A stretch of 64,000 nt of DNA from Shinella pollutisoli (GTDB lineage: Bacteria > Pseudomonadota > Alphaproteobacteria > Rhizobiales > Rhizobiaceae), in assembly GCF_024609765.1 (NCBI RefSeq), contig NZ_JANFDG010000009.1, positions 90,470 to 154,469 on the forward strand. The letters run 5' to 3'. Position 1 is the first letter of the stretch. Every line of letters starts with the position of its first letter. Position numbers and translations under genes: made by a program. The notes under the pieces were generated by a model, which was not told the DNA's origin, made no database searches, and was given only the letters and a program-made list of their open reading frames with translations. Shown here piece by piece: positions 53,016 through 62,368 of the stretch.

Positions 53016-53615
53016 ATGCCGAAGGTCGGAATGGAGCCGGTGCGGCGCAAGGCGCTGGTCGACGCAACGCTGAGAGCGGTCGGCGACCACGGGTCGCTTG
53101 CCGTCACCATGTCGGAGATCGCCCGGCACGCCGGCGTGTCGCCGGCGCTCGTGCATCACTATTTCGGCTCCAAGGAGCAGCTCGTCATCGAGACGATCCG
53201 CAGCCTGTTGCGCAAGCTCCGCGCCGATGCGGTGGCGGCGCTGGAGGAGGCCGCCACGCCGCGCGAGCGGCTTTCGGCCGTCATCCGCGTCAACTTCCAG
53301 GCGCACCAGTTCGCGCCCGAGACCGTGGCGGCGTGGCTCGCCTTCTATTCCGAGGCGCAGCGCTCCGAGGCGGTGCGGCGCCTCCTCGTCGTCTATGCGC
53401 GCCGCCTCAACTCCAACCTGCTGTCGAGCCTCAGGCGCCTCTGCCCCGCCGAGGACGCCGCCCGCATCGCCGAAGGGGCCGCGGCGATGATCGACGGGCT
53501 CTATCTCCGGCAGGGCCTCGGATCCGCCCCCGTCAGCATCGAATCGTCGATCGCGCTGACGGAGGGCTATGTGAACGCGCAGCTTCTGGCGTGCGGGGGA
53601 GGAATGCGGGAATGA
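53016..53615 (+). CDS. betI: HTH-type transcriptional repressor BetI
   Basis: The 199-residue TetR-family regulator has the helix-turn-helix LAVTMSEIARHAGVSPALVH followed by HYFGSKEQLVIETIR, the BetI signature, and the ligand domain with LAFYSEAQRSEAVRRLL. It represses the choline pathway until choline binds. GGGGGAGG lies before ATG 53016. First gene of the betI-betC-betB cluster; 61 bases separate it from betC. Confidence 0.95.
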   Translation: MPKVGMEPVRRKALVDATLRAVGDHGSLAVTMSEIARHAGVSPALVHHYFGSKEQLVIETIRSLLRKLRADAVAALEEAATPRERLSAVIRVNFQAHQFAPETVAAWLAFYSEAQRSEAVRRLLVVYARRLNSNLLSSLRRLCPAEDAARIAEGAAAMIDGLYLRQGLGSAPVSIESSIALTEGYVNAQLLACGGGMRE

Positions 53616-53676
53616 TGTTCTTCCATCACACCCCCTCTGCCCGGCACACCATTCTCCATACTTCAAGGACCGTCCC

Positions 53677-55206
53677 GTGACCGCCAGAAAGCCCAACATC
53701 CTGATCCTCATGGTCGACCAGCTCAACGGGACGCTGTTCCCGGACGGGCCGGCGGACTGGCTGCACGTGCCGCACCTCAAGGCGCTTGCCGCCCGCTCGG
53801 CGCGGTTCGCCAACAACTACACGTCCTCGCCGCTCTGCGCGCCGGCGCGCGCCTCCTTCATGGCCGGGCAGCTGCCGAGCCGCACGCGGGTCTACGACAA
53901 CGCCGCCGAATACGCCTCCTCGATCCCGACCTTCGCCCATCATCTGCGCCGCGCCGGCTACTACACGGCACTCTCCGGCAAGATGCACTTCGTCGGGCCG
54001 GACCAGCTGCACGGCTTCGAGGAGCGGCTGACGACCGACATCTACCCGGCCGACTTCGGCTGGACGCCGGACTACCGCAAGCCGGGCGAACGCATCGACT
54101 GGTGGTACCACAACATGGGCTCGGTGACGGGCGCCGGCGTCGCCGAGATCACCAACCAGATGGAATATGACGACGAGGTCGCCTTCCTCGCCGGCCAGAA
54201 GCTCTACCAGCTCGCGCGCGAGAACGACGACCGGGAGCGCCGCCCCTGGTGCCTCACCGTCTCCTTCACCCATCCGCACGACCCCTATGTGGCGCGCCGG
54301 AAGTTCTGGGACCTCTATGAGGACTGCGCGCATCTGATGCCCGAGGTCGGCATGCCGGAGACGCTGGATCCGCATTCGGAGCGCATCCTGAAATCCTGCG
54401 ACTATGCCAGCTTCACGATCACCGACGAGGACGTGCGCCGCTCGCGCCGGGCCTATTTCGCCAACATCTCCTATATCGACGAGAAGGTCGGCGAGCTGAT
54501 CGACACGCTGACCCGCACCCGCATGCTCGACGACACGGTGATCCTGTTCTGCTCCGACCACGGCGACATGCTGGGCGAGCGCGGCCTGTGGTTCAAGATG
54601 AACTTCTTCGAGGGTTCTTCCCGCGTGCCGCTGATGATCGCCGGCCCCGGGGTCGCGCCCGGCCTGCACGCCGCACCCGTCTCCAACCTCGACGTGACGC
54701 CGACGCTCTGCGACCTCGCCGGCATCTCCATGGACGAGGTGATGCCCTGGACGGACGGGGAAAGCCTCGTGCCGGTGATCCGCGGGGCCGAGCGGACCTC
54801 GCCGGTGCTGATGGAATACGCGGCGGAGGCCTCCTATGCGCCGCTCGTCGCCATCCGCGAGGGCAAGTGGAAATACGTCCATTGCGAGCTCGATCCCGAG
54901 CAGCTCTACGACCTCGCCGCCGATCCGCGGGAGCTCGTCAACCTCGCCACCTCGGACGACCCGGTGACCAAGGCGACGCTCGCCGCCTTCCGGCAGATGC
55001 GCGAGGCGCGCTGGGACATGGCGGCCTTCGACGCGGCGGTGCGCGAGAGCCAGGCGCGGCGCTGGGTGGTCTACGAGGCGCTGAGGAACGGCGCCTACTA
55101 TCCCTGGGACCACCAGCCGCTGCAGAAGGCCTCCGAACGCTACATGCGCAACCACATGAACCTCGACAACCTCGAAGAATCCAAGCGCTATCCGCGGGGA
55201 GAGTGA
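53677..55206 (+). CDS. betC: Choline-sulfatase
   Basis: The 509-residue cytosolic sulfatase hydrolyses choline-O-sulfate to choline and sulfate. The formylglycine site is Cys54 in [11 protein letters not shown], the same position as in Sinorhizobium BetC. Metal residues are in [10 protein letters not shown] and [11 protein letters not shown]. The C-terminal end [17 protein letters not shown] is typical of choline-sulfatases. The start is GTG with AAGGA 8 bases upstream. betB begins 2 bases after its stop codon. Confidence 0.95.
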   Translation: MTARKPNILILMVDQLNGTLFPDGPADWLHVPHLKALAARSARFANNYTSSPLCAPARASFMAGQLPSRTRVYDNAAEYASSIPTFAHHLRRAGYYTALSGKMHFVGPDQLHGFEERLTTDIYPADFGWTPDYRKPGERIDWWYHNMGSVTGAGVAEITNQMEYDDEVAFLAGQKLYQLARENDDRERRPWCLTVSFTHPHDPYVARRKFWDLYEDCAHLMPEVGMPETLDPHSERILKSCDYASFTITDEDVRRSRRAYFANISYIDEKVGELIDTLTRTRMLDDTVILFCSDHGDMLGERGLWFKMNFFEGSSRVPLMIAGPGVAPGLHAAPVSNLDVTPTLCDLAGISMDEVMPWTDGESLVPVIRGAERTSPVLMEYAAEASYAPLVAIREGKWKYVHCELDPEQLYDLAADPRELVNLATSDDPVTKATLAAFRQMREARWDMAAFDAAVRESQARRWVVYEALRNGAYYPWDHQPLQKASERYMRNHMNLDNLEESKRYPRGE

Positions 55207-55207
55207 G

Positions 55208-56671
55208 ATGAAAGCCCAACCGAAAGCCTCGCATTTCATCGACGGCGAGTATGTGGAGGACACGGCCGGCACGCCCTTCGAGAGCGTCTATCCGGCAACC
55301 GGCGAGGTGATCGCCAGGCTGCACGCGGCGACGCCGGCGATCGTCGAGCGCGCCGTCGCCTCGGCCAAGCGCGCGCAGAAGGAGTGGGCGGCCGTGAGCC
55401 CGACCGCGCGCGGGCGCATCCTCAAGCGCGCGGCCGAGATCATGCGCGAGCGGAACCGCGCGCTCTCCGGGCTGGAGACGCTCGACACGGGGAAACCGAT
55501 CCAGGAGACGATCGTCGCCGATCCGACCTCGGGGGCGGACGCCTTCGAGTTCTTCGGCGGCATCGCCGCGGCCGGATTGAACGGCAGCCACATTCCGCTC
55601 GGGCAGGACTTCGCCTTCACCAAGCGGGTGCCGCTCGGCGTGTGCGTCGGCATCGGCGCCTGGAACTATCCGCAGCAGATCGCCTGCTGGAAGGGCGCCC
55701 CTGCGCTCGTCTGCGGCAATGCCATGGTGTTCAAGCCGTCGGAGAACACGCCGCTCGGTGCCTTGAAGATCGCCGAGATCCTGATCGAGGCCGGGCTGCC
55801 GAAGGGGCTCTTCAACGTCATCCAGGGGGATCGCGCGACGGGGCCGCTGCTCGTCGAGCATCCGGACGTGGCGAAGGTGTCGCTGACCGGCTCGGTGCCG
55901 ACCGGCCGCAAGGTCGCGGCGGCGGCGGCCGGCCGGCTCAAGCACGTGACGATGGAGCTCGGCGGTAAGTCGCCGCTGATCGTCTTCGACGACGCCGATC
56001 TCGACAGCGCCGTCGGCGGGGCGATGCTCGGCAACTTCTACTCGACCGGTCAGGTCTGCTCGAACGGCACGCGCGTCTTCGTGCACAACGCCGTCAGGGA
56101 CGATTTCCTCGCCCGCCTCAAGGCACGCACGGAGAGGATCGTCATCGGCGACCCGATGGACGAGGCGACGCAGCTCGGGCCGATGGTCTCCTACGCCCAG
56201 CGCGAGAAGGTGCTTTCCTATATCGAGGCGGGCAAGGCGGAGGGCGCGACGCTGGTGACGGGCGGCGGCATCCCCAACAACGTCTCCGGCGAGGGCTACT
56301 ACGTGCAGCCGACCGTCTTTGCCGACGTGACGGACGGCATGACGATCGCACGCGAGGAGATCTTCGGGCCGGTGATGTGCGTGCTCGACTTCGAGGACGA
56401 GGACGAGGTGATCGCACGCGCCAACGCGACCGAGTTCGGCCTTTCCGGCGGCGTCTTCACCGCCGACCTTTCCCGCGCCCACCGCGTGGTCGACCGGCTC
56501 GAGGCCGGCACGCTCTGGATCAACACCTACAATCTCTGCCCCGTGGAGATCCCCTTCGGCGGCTCCAAGCAGTCCGGCTTCGGCCGCGAGAACTCGCTTT
56601 CCGCGCTGGAGCACTATTCGGAGCTGAAGACGGTCTACGTGGCGATGGGCAAGGTCGAGGCGCCGTATTGA
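55208..56671 (+). CDS. betB: Betaine aldehyde dehydrogenase
   Basis: The 487-residue NAD(P)+-dependent enzyme oxidises betaine aldehyde to glycine betaine. The active-site Glu lies in [15 protein letters not shown] and the nucleophile Cys in [16 protein letters not shown]; the cofactor segment is [20 protein letters not shown]. Usual length. It starts 2 bases after betC and should be co-transcribed. An inverted repeat spans its stop codon. betA, normally next, is 713 bases further on after an antisense toxin-antitoxin pair. Confidence 0.95.
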   Translation: MKAQPKASHFIDGEYVEDTAGTPFESVYPATGEVIARLHAATPAIVERAVASAKRAQKEWAAVSPTARGRILKRAAEIMRERNRALSGLETLDTGKPIQETIVADPTSGADAFEFFGGIAAAGLNGSHIPLGQDFAFTKRVPLGVCVGIGAWNYPQQIACWKGAPALVCGNAMVFKPSENTPLGALKIAEILIEAGLPKGLFNVIQGDRATGPLLVEHPDVAKVSLTGSVPTGRKVAAAAAGRLKHVTMELGGKSPLIVFDDADLDSAVGGAMLGNFYSTGQVCSNGTRVFVHNAVRDDFLARLKARTERIVIGDPMDEATQLGPMVSYAQREKVLSYIEAGKAEGATLVTGGGIPNNVSGEGYYVQPTVFADVTDGMTIAREEIFGPVMCVLDFEDEDEVIARANATEFGLSGGVFTADLSRAHRVVDRLEAGTLWINTYNLCPVEIPFGGSKQSGFGRENSLSALEHYSELKTVYVAMGKVEAPY

Positions 56672-56683
56672 GATGGGCGCCTC
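56657..56683. terminator. Hairpin at the betB end
   Basis: GAGGCGCC (56657-56664) and GGCGCCTC (56676-56683) make a perfect 8-bp stem around the betB stop, overlapping the end of the antisense antitoxin gene. No U-run follows in either direction, so it may act weakly or with Rho as a bidirectional end, reducing read-through towards betA. Confidence 0.4.
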
Positions 56684-57047
56684 AGTCCGGTTCGACCTCG
56701 ACAATCAGATCGTCGAGATCGACGCGCAGAGCCTTGGCGATGCGCTTGAGCACATCGACGGAGCCCGTCTTTTTCCCGGCTTCGATCTCGGAGAGATAAG
56801 GCTGGGAGATACCCGCCGCGTCGGCAAGTTCGGAGACGGTCATCTTGCGGTAGTTCCGGAAGGTGCGGATGCGGCTGTCGGTGCTCAGCAGTTCCACGAC
56901 AAGCTCGTGCGGCCACGTCTCCTCGCCGGCGGCGATGCGCGCCATGATCTCGGCAGCGTGCAAGCCGTCGATCAGATCCTCGTAGTCCTCCTCGCTCAGG
57001 AGGACGTAGTTCTTGCCGTCGATCGTAATCGTCTGAACGTCGCCCAT
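56682..57047 (-). CDS. XRE-family antitoxin of a RelE-type module
   Basis: The 121-residue protein has an N-terminal part (about 1-60, MGDVQTITIDGKNYVLLSEE) like antitoxins that bind RelE toxins, and a C-terminal helix-turn-helix (KMTVSELADAAGISQPYLSE, then IEAGKKTGSVDVLKRIAKAL). It follows the toxin gene by 6 bases on the same strand, antisense to the bet genes. It probably represses its own operon. Confidence 0.88.
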   Translation of the reverse strand: MGDVQTITIDGKNYVLLSEEDYEDLIDGLHAAEIMARIAAGEETWPHELVVELLSTDSRIRTFRNYRKMTVSELADAAGISQPYLSEIEAGKKTGSVDVLKRIAKALRVDLDDLIVEVEPD

Positions 57048-57053
57048 TCTGCG

Positions 57054-57299
57054 TCACTCCTTATAGATGCTACCGCGCGGACCGGCATCGATGACCATAA
57101 TGATCACGCCTTTCTCGTCGATGATGACGCGATCCCGCCCGACACGGATACGATAGAACGGATTTCCCGCCATCTTGCGGATATCCACGACCGCGCCGCT
57201 CGCATAAGCCTCCAGTTTCGCAACGATGGCCGCACTTCGCCTCGGCTGCATGCGCGCCAAACTCTTCAAGGCGGCCGGCGTGTATTCAATGCGCTTCAT
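57054..57299 (-). CDS. RelE/ParE-family toxin
   Basis: The 81-residue protein has the RelE pattern: YTPAALKSLARMQPRRSAAI in the N-terminal helices and the central strand NPFYRIRVGRDRVIIDEKGV with conserved Arg residues. RelE toxins cut mRNA on the ribosome. It precedes the XRE antitoxin gene by 6 bases. By hand count bases 57061-57300 are about 59% GC (141 of 240), lower than the flanking bet genes. The pair interrupts betB and betA in opposite orientation. Confidence 0.88.
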   Translation of the reverse strand: MKRIEYTPAALKSLARMQPRRSAAIVAKLEAYASGAVVDIRKMAGNPFYRIRVGRDRVIIDEKGVIIMVIDAGPRGSIYKE

Positions 57300-57306
57300 G
57301 TCGCAG

Positions 57307-57325
57307 TTATAGCTAATAGCGATAA
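57307..57325. promoter_or_regulatory. Candidate toxin-antitoxin operator
   Basis: TTATAGC (57307-57313) and GCGATAA (57319-57325) are inverted arms matching at 6 of 7 positions with TAATA between, immediately upstream of the toxin gene in an AT-rich stretch. Autorepression by the XRE antitoxin is inferred. Confidence 0.4.
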
Positions 57326-57383
57326 TTTTCGCAATCGGGCCCTACAGGTTGATACCGGTTTTCCGAGCAGGAGGCACTGAGCC

Positions 57384-59039
57384 GTGACCATGACCGCAGA
57401 TTTCGTTATCATCGGCTCCGGCTCGGCCGGATCGGCGCTGGCCTACCGGCTTTCGGAGGACGGCAGGCATACCGTCCTGGTGCTGGAATACGGCGGGTCG
57501 GACATCGGACCGTTCATCCAGATGCCGGCCGCGCTCGCCTGGCCGATGAGCATGAAGCGCTACAACTGGGGCTATCTCTCCGAGCCCGAGCCGAACCTCA
57601 ACAACCGGCGCATCACCGCGCCGCGCGGCAAGGTGCTGGGCGGGTCGTCCTCGATCAACGGCCTCGTCTACGTGCGCGGGCACGCGGAGGACTTCAACCG
57701 CTGGGAGGCGCTCGGCGCGCGGGGCTGGGCCTATGCGGACGTGCTGCCCTACTACAAGCGCATGGAGACGTCGCACGGCGGCGAGGAGGGCTGGCGCGGC
57801 ACGGACGGGCCGCTGCACGTCCAGCGCGGGCCGGTGAGGAACCCCCTGTTCCACGCCTTCATCGAGGCCGGGAAACAGGCGGGCTTCGAGCTGACGCAGG
57901 ACTACAACGGCTCCAAGCAGGAAGGCTTCGGCCTGATGGAGCAGACGATCCACGACGGCCGGCGCTGGTCGGCGGCGAACGCCTATCTCCGGCCGGCGAT
58001 GAAGCGGCCGAACGTGCGCCTCGTGCGCTGCTTCGCGCGCAAGATCGTCATCGAGGACGGGCGGGCGACGGGCGTCGAGATCGAGCGGAACGGCCGCATC
58101 GAGGTGGTGCGGGCGAACCGCGAGGTGATCGTCTCGGCCTCCTCCTTCAACTCGCCGAAGCTCCTGATGCTCTCCGGCATCGGCCCGGCGGCGCACCTGA
58201 AGGAGATGGGGATCGAGGTGAAGGTCGACCGGCCGGGCGTCGGCGCCAACCTGCAGGACCACATGGAGTTCTATTTCCAGCAGGTCTCGACCAAGCCGGT
58301 CTCGCTCTATTCCTGGCTGCCCTGGTTCTGGCAGGGCGTGGCGGGCGCGCAATGGCTGCTCTCCAAGGGCGGGCTCGGCGCCTCGAACCAGTTCGAGGCC
58401 TGCGCCTTCCTGCGTTCGGCGCCGGGCGTCAGGCAGCCGGACATCCAGTACCATTTCCTGCCGGTGGCGATCTCCTACGACGGCAAGGCGGCGGCCAAGA
58501 GCCACGGATTCCAGGTCCATGTCGGCTACAATCTCTCGAAATCGCGCGGCAGCGTGACGCTGCGCTCGGCCGACCCGATGGCCGACCCGGTGATCCGCTT
58601 CAACTACATGAGCCATCCGGAGGACTGGGAGAAGTTCCGCCACTGCGTGCGGCTGACGCGCGAGATCTTCGGGCAGAAGGCCTTCGACGAATACCGCGGG
58701 CCGGAGATCCAGCCGGGCGACAAGGTGCGCACGGACGCGGAGATCGACGCCTTCCTGCGCGAGCACCTGGAGAGCGCCTACCATCCCTGCGGCACCTGCC
58801 GGATGGGGGCGGCGGACGATCCGATGGCGGTGGTGGACCCCGAGACGCGGGTGATCGGCGTCGAGGCCCTGCGCGTCGCCGATTCGTCGATCTTCCCGCA
58901 CGTCACCTACGGCAACCTCAACGCGCCCTCGATCATGACGGGGGAGAAGGCGGCCGACCACATCCTCGGCCGCGATCCGCTGCCGCGCTCCAACCAGGAG
59001 CCGTGGATCAACCCGCGCTGGCGGGAGAGCGACCGCTGA
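57384..59039 (+). CDS. betA: Choline dehydrogenase
   Basis: The 551-residue GMC-family FAD enzyme oxidises choline to betaine aldehyde, feeding electrons to the respiratory chain. The FAD motif is [19 protein letters not shown], the GMC signatures are [20 protein letters not shown] and [18 protein letters not shown], and the active-site His lies in [12 protein letters not shown] and the Asn in [11 protein letters not shown]. The start is GTG 57384 with AGGAGG at 57369-57374; an ATG lies 2 codons later. Separated from betB by the toxin-antitoxin pair, it probably needs its own promoter; none is clear. Confidence 0.95.
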   Translation: MTMTADFVIIGSGSAGSALAYRLSEDGRHTVLVLEYGGSDIGPFIQMPAALAWPMSMKRYNWGYLSEPEPNLNNRRITAPRGKVLGGSSSINGLVYVRGHAEDFNRWEALGARGWAYADVLPYYKRMETSHGGEEGWRGTDGPLHVQRGPVRNPLFHAFIEAGKQAGFELTQDYNGSKQEGFGLMEQTIHDGRRWSAANAYLRPAMKRPNVRLVRCFARKIVIEDGRATGVEIERNGRIEVVRANREVIVSASSFNSPKLLMLSGIGPAAHLKEMGIEVKVDRPGVGANLQDHMEFYFQQVSTKPVSLYSWLPWFWQGVAGAQWLLSKGGLGASNQFEACAFLRSAPGVRQPDIQYHFLPVAISYDGKAAAKSHGFQVHVGYNLSKSRGSVTLRSADPMADPVIRFNYMSHPEDWEKFRHCVRLTREIFGQKAFDEYRGPEIQPGDKVRTDAEIDAFLREHLESAYHPCGTCRMGAADDPMAVVDPETRVIGVEALRVADSSIFPHVTYGNLNAPSIMTGEKAADHILGRDPLPRSNQEPWINPRWRESDR

Positions 59040-59049
59040 ACGGCAAAAC

Positions 59050-59078
59050 GGCCCCTCCCCGCCGGACGGGGAGAGGCC
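59050..59078 (-). terminator. Terminator hairpin between betA and the RTX gene
   Basis: On the minus strand GGCC-T-CTCCCCG, a CCGGC-type loop, CGGGGAG-G-GGCC forms a strong stem followed by GTTTTGCC. It lies about 35 bases after the RTX stop and 10 after the betA stop, so it could end both convergent transcripts. Confidence 0.5.
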
Positions 59079-59111
59079 GCAGGGGGGCGGCAGGGACGGC
59101 CCCCGATCGTC

Positions 59112-60359
59112 TCAGAAGAAGAAGAAATCGTTGGCGTGCAGGTCGAACTTCTCCACGCCGGAGAGCAGGATCGAGCCCTTGCCGTATTCGATCAGCACGC
59201 CGGTCGCCGTGTCCTGGGCGTGGTCGAGCACGTCCGCGTAGTTCTTCAGGACGGCGTCGTCGAGGTGGATCACGTCGCCCTTGCCGCTGCCGGCCTGGAA
59301 GTCCTTGATCGTGTCCCTGCCCTCGTTCTTGCGGAAGACGAAGGTGTCCGCGCCCGCGCCGCCATAGAGCGTGTCGTTGCCGGTGCCGCCTTCCAGCCGG
59401 TCGTTGCCCGCGCCGCCGGACAGCGTGTCGTTGCCCGAGTTGCCGTAGAGCTTGTCGTTGCCGGCCTCGCCATAGAGCTTGTCGGCGCCGGAATTGCCGT
59501 AGATCAGGTCGTTGCCGGTGCCGCCCTTGATGCTGTCGTTGCCGGTCTCGCCGTAGAGGCGGTCGCTGCCGGTGCCGCCGTAGATCTTGTCGTTGCCCGA
59601 GCCGCCCTTGATGCCGTCGGCGCCGGCCTCGCCGTAGAGCCGGTCGTTGCCGGCACCGCCGTAGATCTTGTCGTTGCCGTTGCCGCCCTTGATGCCGTCG
59701 GAACCCGCCTCGCCGTAGAGCCGGTCGTTGCCGTCGCCGCCGTAGATCGCGTCGTTGCCGGCGCCGCCCTTGATGCCGTCGGAACCGGCGTCGCCGTAGA
59801 GCTTGTCGTTGCCGTTGCCGCCGTAGATCGCGTCGTTGCCGCCGGCGCCCCTCAGCGTGTCGTTGCCGTTGCCGCCGGAAAGCTTGTCCGCCTTGCCGAA
59901 GCCGGTGAAGACGTCCGCGCCGGTGCTGCCGACGAAGGAGACGGCGTTGGCCGCGACGATCTTCATGATGCCGGAGGTGTTGCCGTTCGAGACCTCGCTG
60001 AGGAGATCGCCGGCGAGCTCCTTGTCGGTGACGTTCAGGCCGGCGATGCGCAGGTCGGGCGTGATGTCGTAGTTGTTCTTGGCGTTCAGCTTGATCTTGT
60101 TGCCGAACTCGACCTTCGAGATGCTGCCCGTGACGGTGTGGGTCGGGAAGTCGTAGACCCACTTGCGGACGCCGGAGGTCAGCAGCGCGCCGTATTCCTT
60201 GTCGTTGGTCGAGGCATATTGCGTGCCGCTGAACGGATCGGTGCCGTTGAAGCCGCCGTAGCCGCTCGCGTCGAAGCTCGTGAATGCCTTGAGGTAGGCG
60301 GCAAAGTCGATGCCCTTGCCGTCCTTGTTCGCATCATAGGCCGTGATCGTGATCGCCAT
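59112..60359 (-). CDS. RTX protein with HasA-like hemophore N terminus
   Basis: The 415-residue protein lacks a signal peptide. Residues 1-130 resemble the hemophore HasA: SGYGGFNGTDPFSGTQYAST, VYDFPTHTVTGSISKVEFGN and TPDLRIAGLNVT match HasA in order, including the Tyr/His loop that holds heme (Tyr75 and His83 in Serratia). Residues 150-350 hold about 20 GGxGxDxLx calcium repeats in a regular KGGxGND-IYGG / RLYGEAGxD alternation. The end, LHANDFFFF, is an aromatic type I secretion signal. Haem capture is inferred; no hasDEF or receptor gene is here. Confidence 0.82.
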   Translation of the reverse strand: MAITITAYDANKDGKGIDFAAYLKAFTSFDASGYGGFNGTDPFSGTQYASTNDKEYGALLTSGVRKWVYDFPTHTVTGSISKVEFGNKIKLNAKNNYDITPDLRIAGLNVTDKELAGDLLSEVSNGNTSGIMKIVAANAVSFVGSTGADVFTGFGKADKLSGGNGNDTLRGAGGNDAIYGGNGNDKLYGDAGSDGIKGGAGNDAIYGGDGNDRLYGEAGSDGIKGGNGNDKIYGGAGNDRLYGEAGADGIKGGSGNDKIYGGTGSDRLYGETGNDSIKGGTGNDLIYGNSGADKLYGEAGNDKLYGNSGNDTLSGGAGNDRLEGGTGNDTLYGGAGADTFVFRKNEGRDTIKDFQAGSGKGDVIHLDDAVLKNYADVLDHAQDTATGVLIEYGKGSILLSGVEKFDLHANDFFFF

Positions 60360-60428
60360 CGTTCGTTCCTTCCCGGCAAGGCCCGCAGGGGCCGATTAAA
60401 ACCTGAATTCGCAACTCCACTATTAAAT

Positions 60429-60460
60429 GTGACTTTTCTTGTCAAGTTAAGGAACGTCAC
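60429..60460. promoter_or_regulatory. Inverted repeat and -35-like box in the RTX/cysH divergent region
   Basis: GTGAC (60429-60433) and GTCAC (60456-60460) are inverted in an otherwise AT-rich island, with TTGACA on the minus strand at 60445-60440 as a possible -35 box for the RTX gene. The 257-bp gap to cysH holds no other feature I can name. Confidence 0.35.
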
Positions 60461-60616
60461 TTTCGGCGCGGGCGGGAGGTTGTGCAGGATTTCTGCGCGG
60501 ACGGCGGGATGGAGAGATATTTGCTCTCCTCCACCCCGCTTTGGAAATCGGTTTTGCTGTCCCGCCGGGGACGCGGCTGCGATAATCCGGCAACTTTTCG
60601 AAAAGGTTCCACCCGC

Positions 60617-61366
60617 ATGACCGCAGCAACCGGAAACGGGACCGCAGAGGCCCTGAACGATCAACTCGCAAGCCTCGACCTGACGGGCCGCCTGTCGCTC
60701 GTGGCGGGGCTGCAGGGGCGCGCCGTCTTCACTACCAGCCTCGGCATCGAGGACCAGGTGATCACGGCGGCGATCGGCAGCGAGCGCCTGCCCGTCGACG
60801 TCGTCACGCTGGAGACCGGCCGGCTCTTCCCCGAGACCGTCGCCCTCATCGAGGAGACCGAGGAGCGCTACGGCATGACGATATCGCGCTACCATCCGGT
60901 CGCCGACGACATCGACGCCTATGCCGCGCGATACGGCCTCAACGGCTTCTATGAGAGCGTCGAGGCCCGCCACGCCTGCTGCAACGTGCGCAAGCTGAAG
61001 CCGCTTGCGCGCGCGCTCGAGGGCGCCGCCTTCTGGATCACCGGCCTGCGCCGCGGCCAGTCCGGCAACCGGGCGCAGACCCCCTTCGCCGAGCTCGACG
61101 CCGAGCGCGGCCTCGTCAAGATCAACCCGCTCGCCGACTGGGACATCGAGCGCATCCGCGCCTATGTCGCCGACAACGCGGTGCCGGTGAACCCGCTGCA
61201 CGCGCGCGGCTATCCCTCGATCGGCTGCGAGCCCTGTACCCGCGCCATCAAGCCGGGCGAGCCAGAGCGCGCCGGCCGCTGGTGGTGGGAGAACGACGAG
61301 AAGCGCGAATGCGGCCTCCACGTTCCCGACGCCGCCTCCCCCATCCCGGCGCCGAGCGCCGCCTGA
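60617..61366 (+). CDS. cysH: Adenylyl-sulfate reductase (APS type), CysH
   Basis: The 249-residue enzyme reduces adenylyl sulfate to sulfite in sulfate assimilation. It carries the [4Fe-4S] cysteines CC in [10 protein letters not shown] (about 118) and GCEPC (about 200), typical of the APS-dependent rhizobial form rather than the PAPS-specific enteric form. The catalytic Cys is in [10 protein letters not shown] near the end and the nucleotide loop in [13 protein letters not shown]. First gene of cysH-cysD-cysN; cysD follows by 47 bases. Confidence 0.93.
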   Translation: MTAATGNGTAEALNDQLASLDLTGRLSLVAGLQGRAVFTTSLGIEDQVITAAIGSERLPVDVVTLETGRLFPETVALIEETEERYGMTISRYHPVADDIDAYAARYGLNGFYESVEARHACCNVRKLKPLARALEGAAFWITGLRRGQSGNRAQTPFAELDAERGLVKINPLADWDIERIRAYVADNAVPVNPLHARGYPSIGCEPCTRAIKPGEPERAGRWWWENDEKRECGLHVPDAASPIPAPSAA

Positions 61367-61413
61367 AAGACCGTCCGCCTCCTTCCAGGCGATCCAATCC
61401 GGAGCAGAACAGA

Positions 61414-62367
61414 ATGTCCGATATCCGCACCGAAGCGGAGGCCAAGCACAACGCGACGCCGAAGCCGCCGCTCGACCCGCACCTGAAGGCGCTGGAGAAC
61501 GAGGCGATCCACATCTTCCGCGAGGTCGCCGCCGAGTTCGAGCGGCCGGTCATGCTCTATTCGATCGGCAAGGATTCGTCGGTCCTCCTGCACCTCGCGC
61601 GAAAGGCCTTCTACCCGGGCCGCGTCCCCTTCCCGCTGCTGCACGTCAACACCGGCTGGAAGTTTTCCGAGATGATCGCCTTCCGCGACCGGATCGTGAA
61701 GGACTACGACCTCGACCTGATCGAGCACGTCAACCCGCGCGGTGCGGCCGAGAACGTCACGCCCTTCACGCACGGCTCGGCGCTCTACACCGACATCATG
61801 AAGACCGAGGCGCTGCGCCAGGCGCTCGACGCCGGCAAGTACGACGCGGCCTTCGGCGGCGCGCGCCGCGACGAGGAGGCCTCGCGCGCCAAGGAGCGCA
61901 TCTACTCCTTCCGCACGCCCGACCACCGCTGGGACCCGCGCAACCAGCGCCCGGAGCTCTGGAACATCTACAACGGCATGATCCGCCAGGGCGAGAGCGT
62001 GCGCGCCTTCCCGCTCTCCAACTGGACCGAGGTCGACATCTGGCGCTACATCCAGGCCGAGGAGATCCCGATCGTGCCACTCTACTTCGCCAGGCGGCGC
62101 CCTTACGTGGAGCGCGACGGCATGATGATCCTCGCCGAGGACCCGCGGCTGGAATTGCTGCCCGGCGAGGTGAGGCAGGAGGGCGTGATCCGCTTCCGCA
62201 CGCTCGGCTGCTTCCCGCTGACCGGCGCGATCCGCTCGAACGCCACGACGCTCGACGACATCATCGCGGAGCTCGAGACCGCCACCGTCTCCGAACGCCA
62301 GGGCCGCGCCATCGACCGCGACCAGTCCGGCTCCATGGAAAAGAAGAAACGCGAAGGGTATTTCTGA
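61414..62367 (+). CDS. cysD: Sulfate adenylyltransferase subunit 2
   Basis: The 317-residue PP-loop enzyme makes APS from ATP and sulfate with CysN. The PP-loop is [20 protein letters not shown] (about residues 46-65), followed by [20 protein letters not shown], the CysD signature, and the ending [23 protein letters not shown] 61414 has GGAG 10 bases before; longer frames upstream overlap cysH and are not used. cysN starts one base after its stop. Confidence 0.96.
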   Translation: MSDIRTEAEAKHNATPKPPLDPHLKALENEAIHIFREVAAEFERPVMLYSIGKDSSVLLHLARKAFYPGRVPFPLLHVNTGWKFSEMIAFRDRIVKDYDLDLIEHVNPRGAAENVTPFTHGSALYTDIMKTEALRQALDAGKYDAAFGGARRDEEASRAKERIYSFRTPDHRWDPRNQRPELWNIYNGMIRQGESVRAFPLSNWTEVDIWRYIQAEEIPIVPLYFARRRPYVERDGMMILAEDPRLELLPGEVRQEGVIRFRTLGCFPLTGAIRSNATTLDDIIAELETATVSERQGRAIDRDQSGSMEKKKREGYF

Positions 62368-62368
62368 G

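Noticed and set aside
60360..60616. Riboswitch upstream of cysH
   Set aside because: I looked for SAM-like or other known aptamer motifs and found none; only an inverted repeat and a -35-like box are visible.
61282..61413. Longer CysD N terminus overlapping cysH
   Set aside because: The extension is Arg/Pro-rich and unconserved; the ATG at 61414 has a ribosome binding site and begins the family's conserved region.
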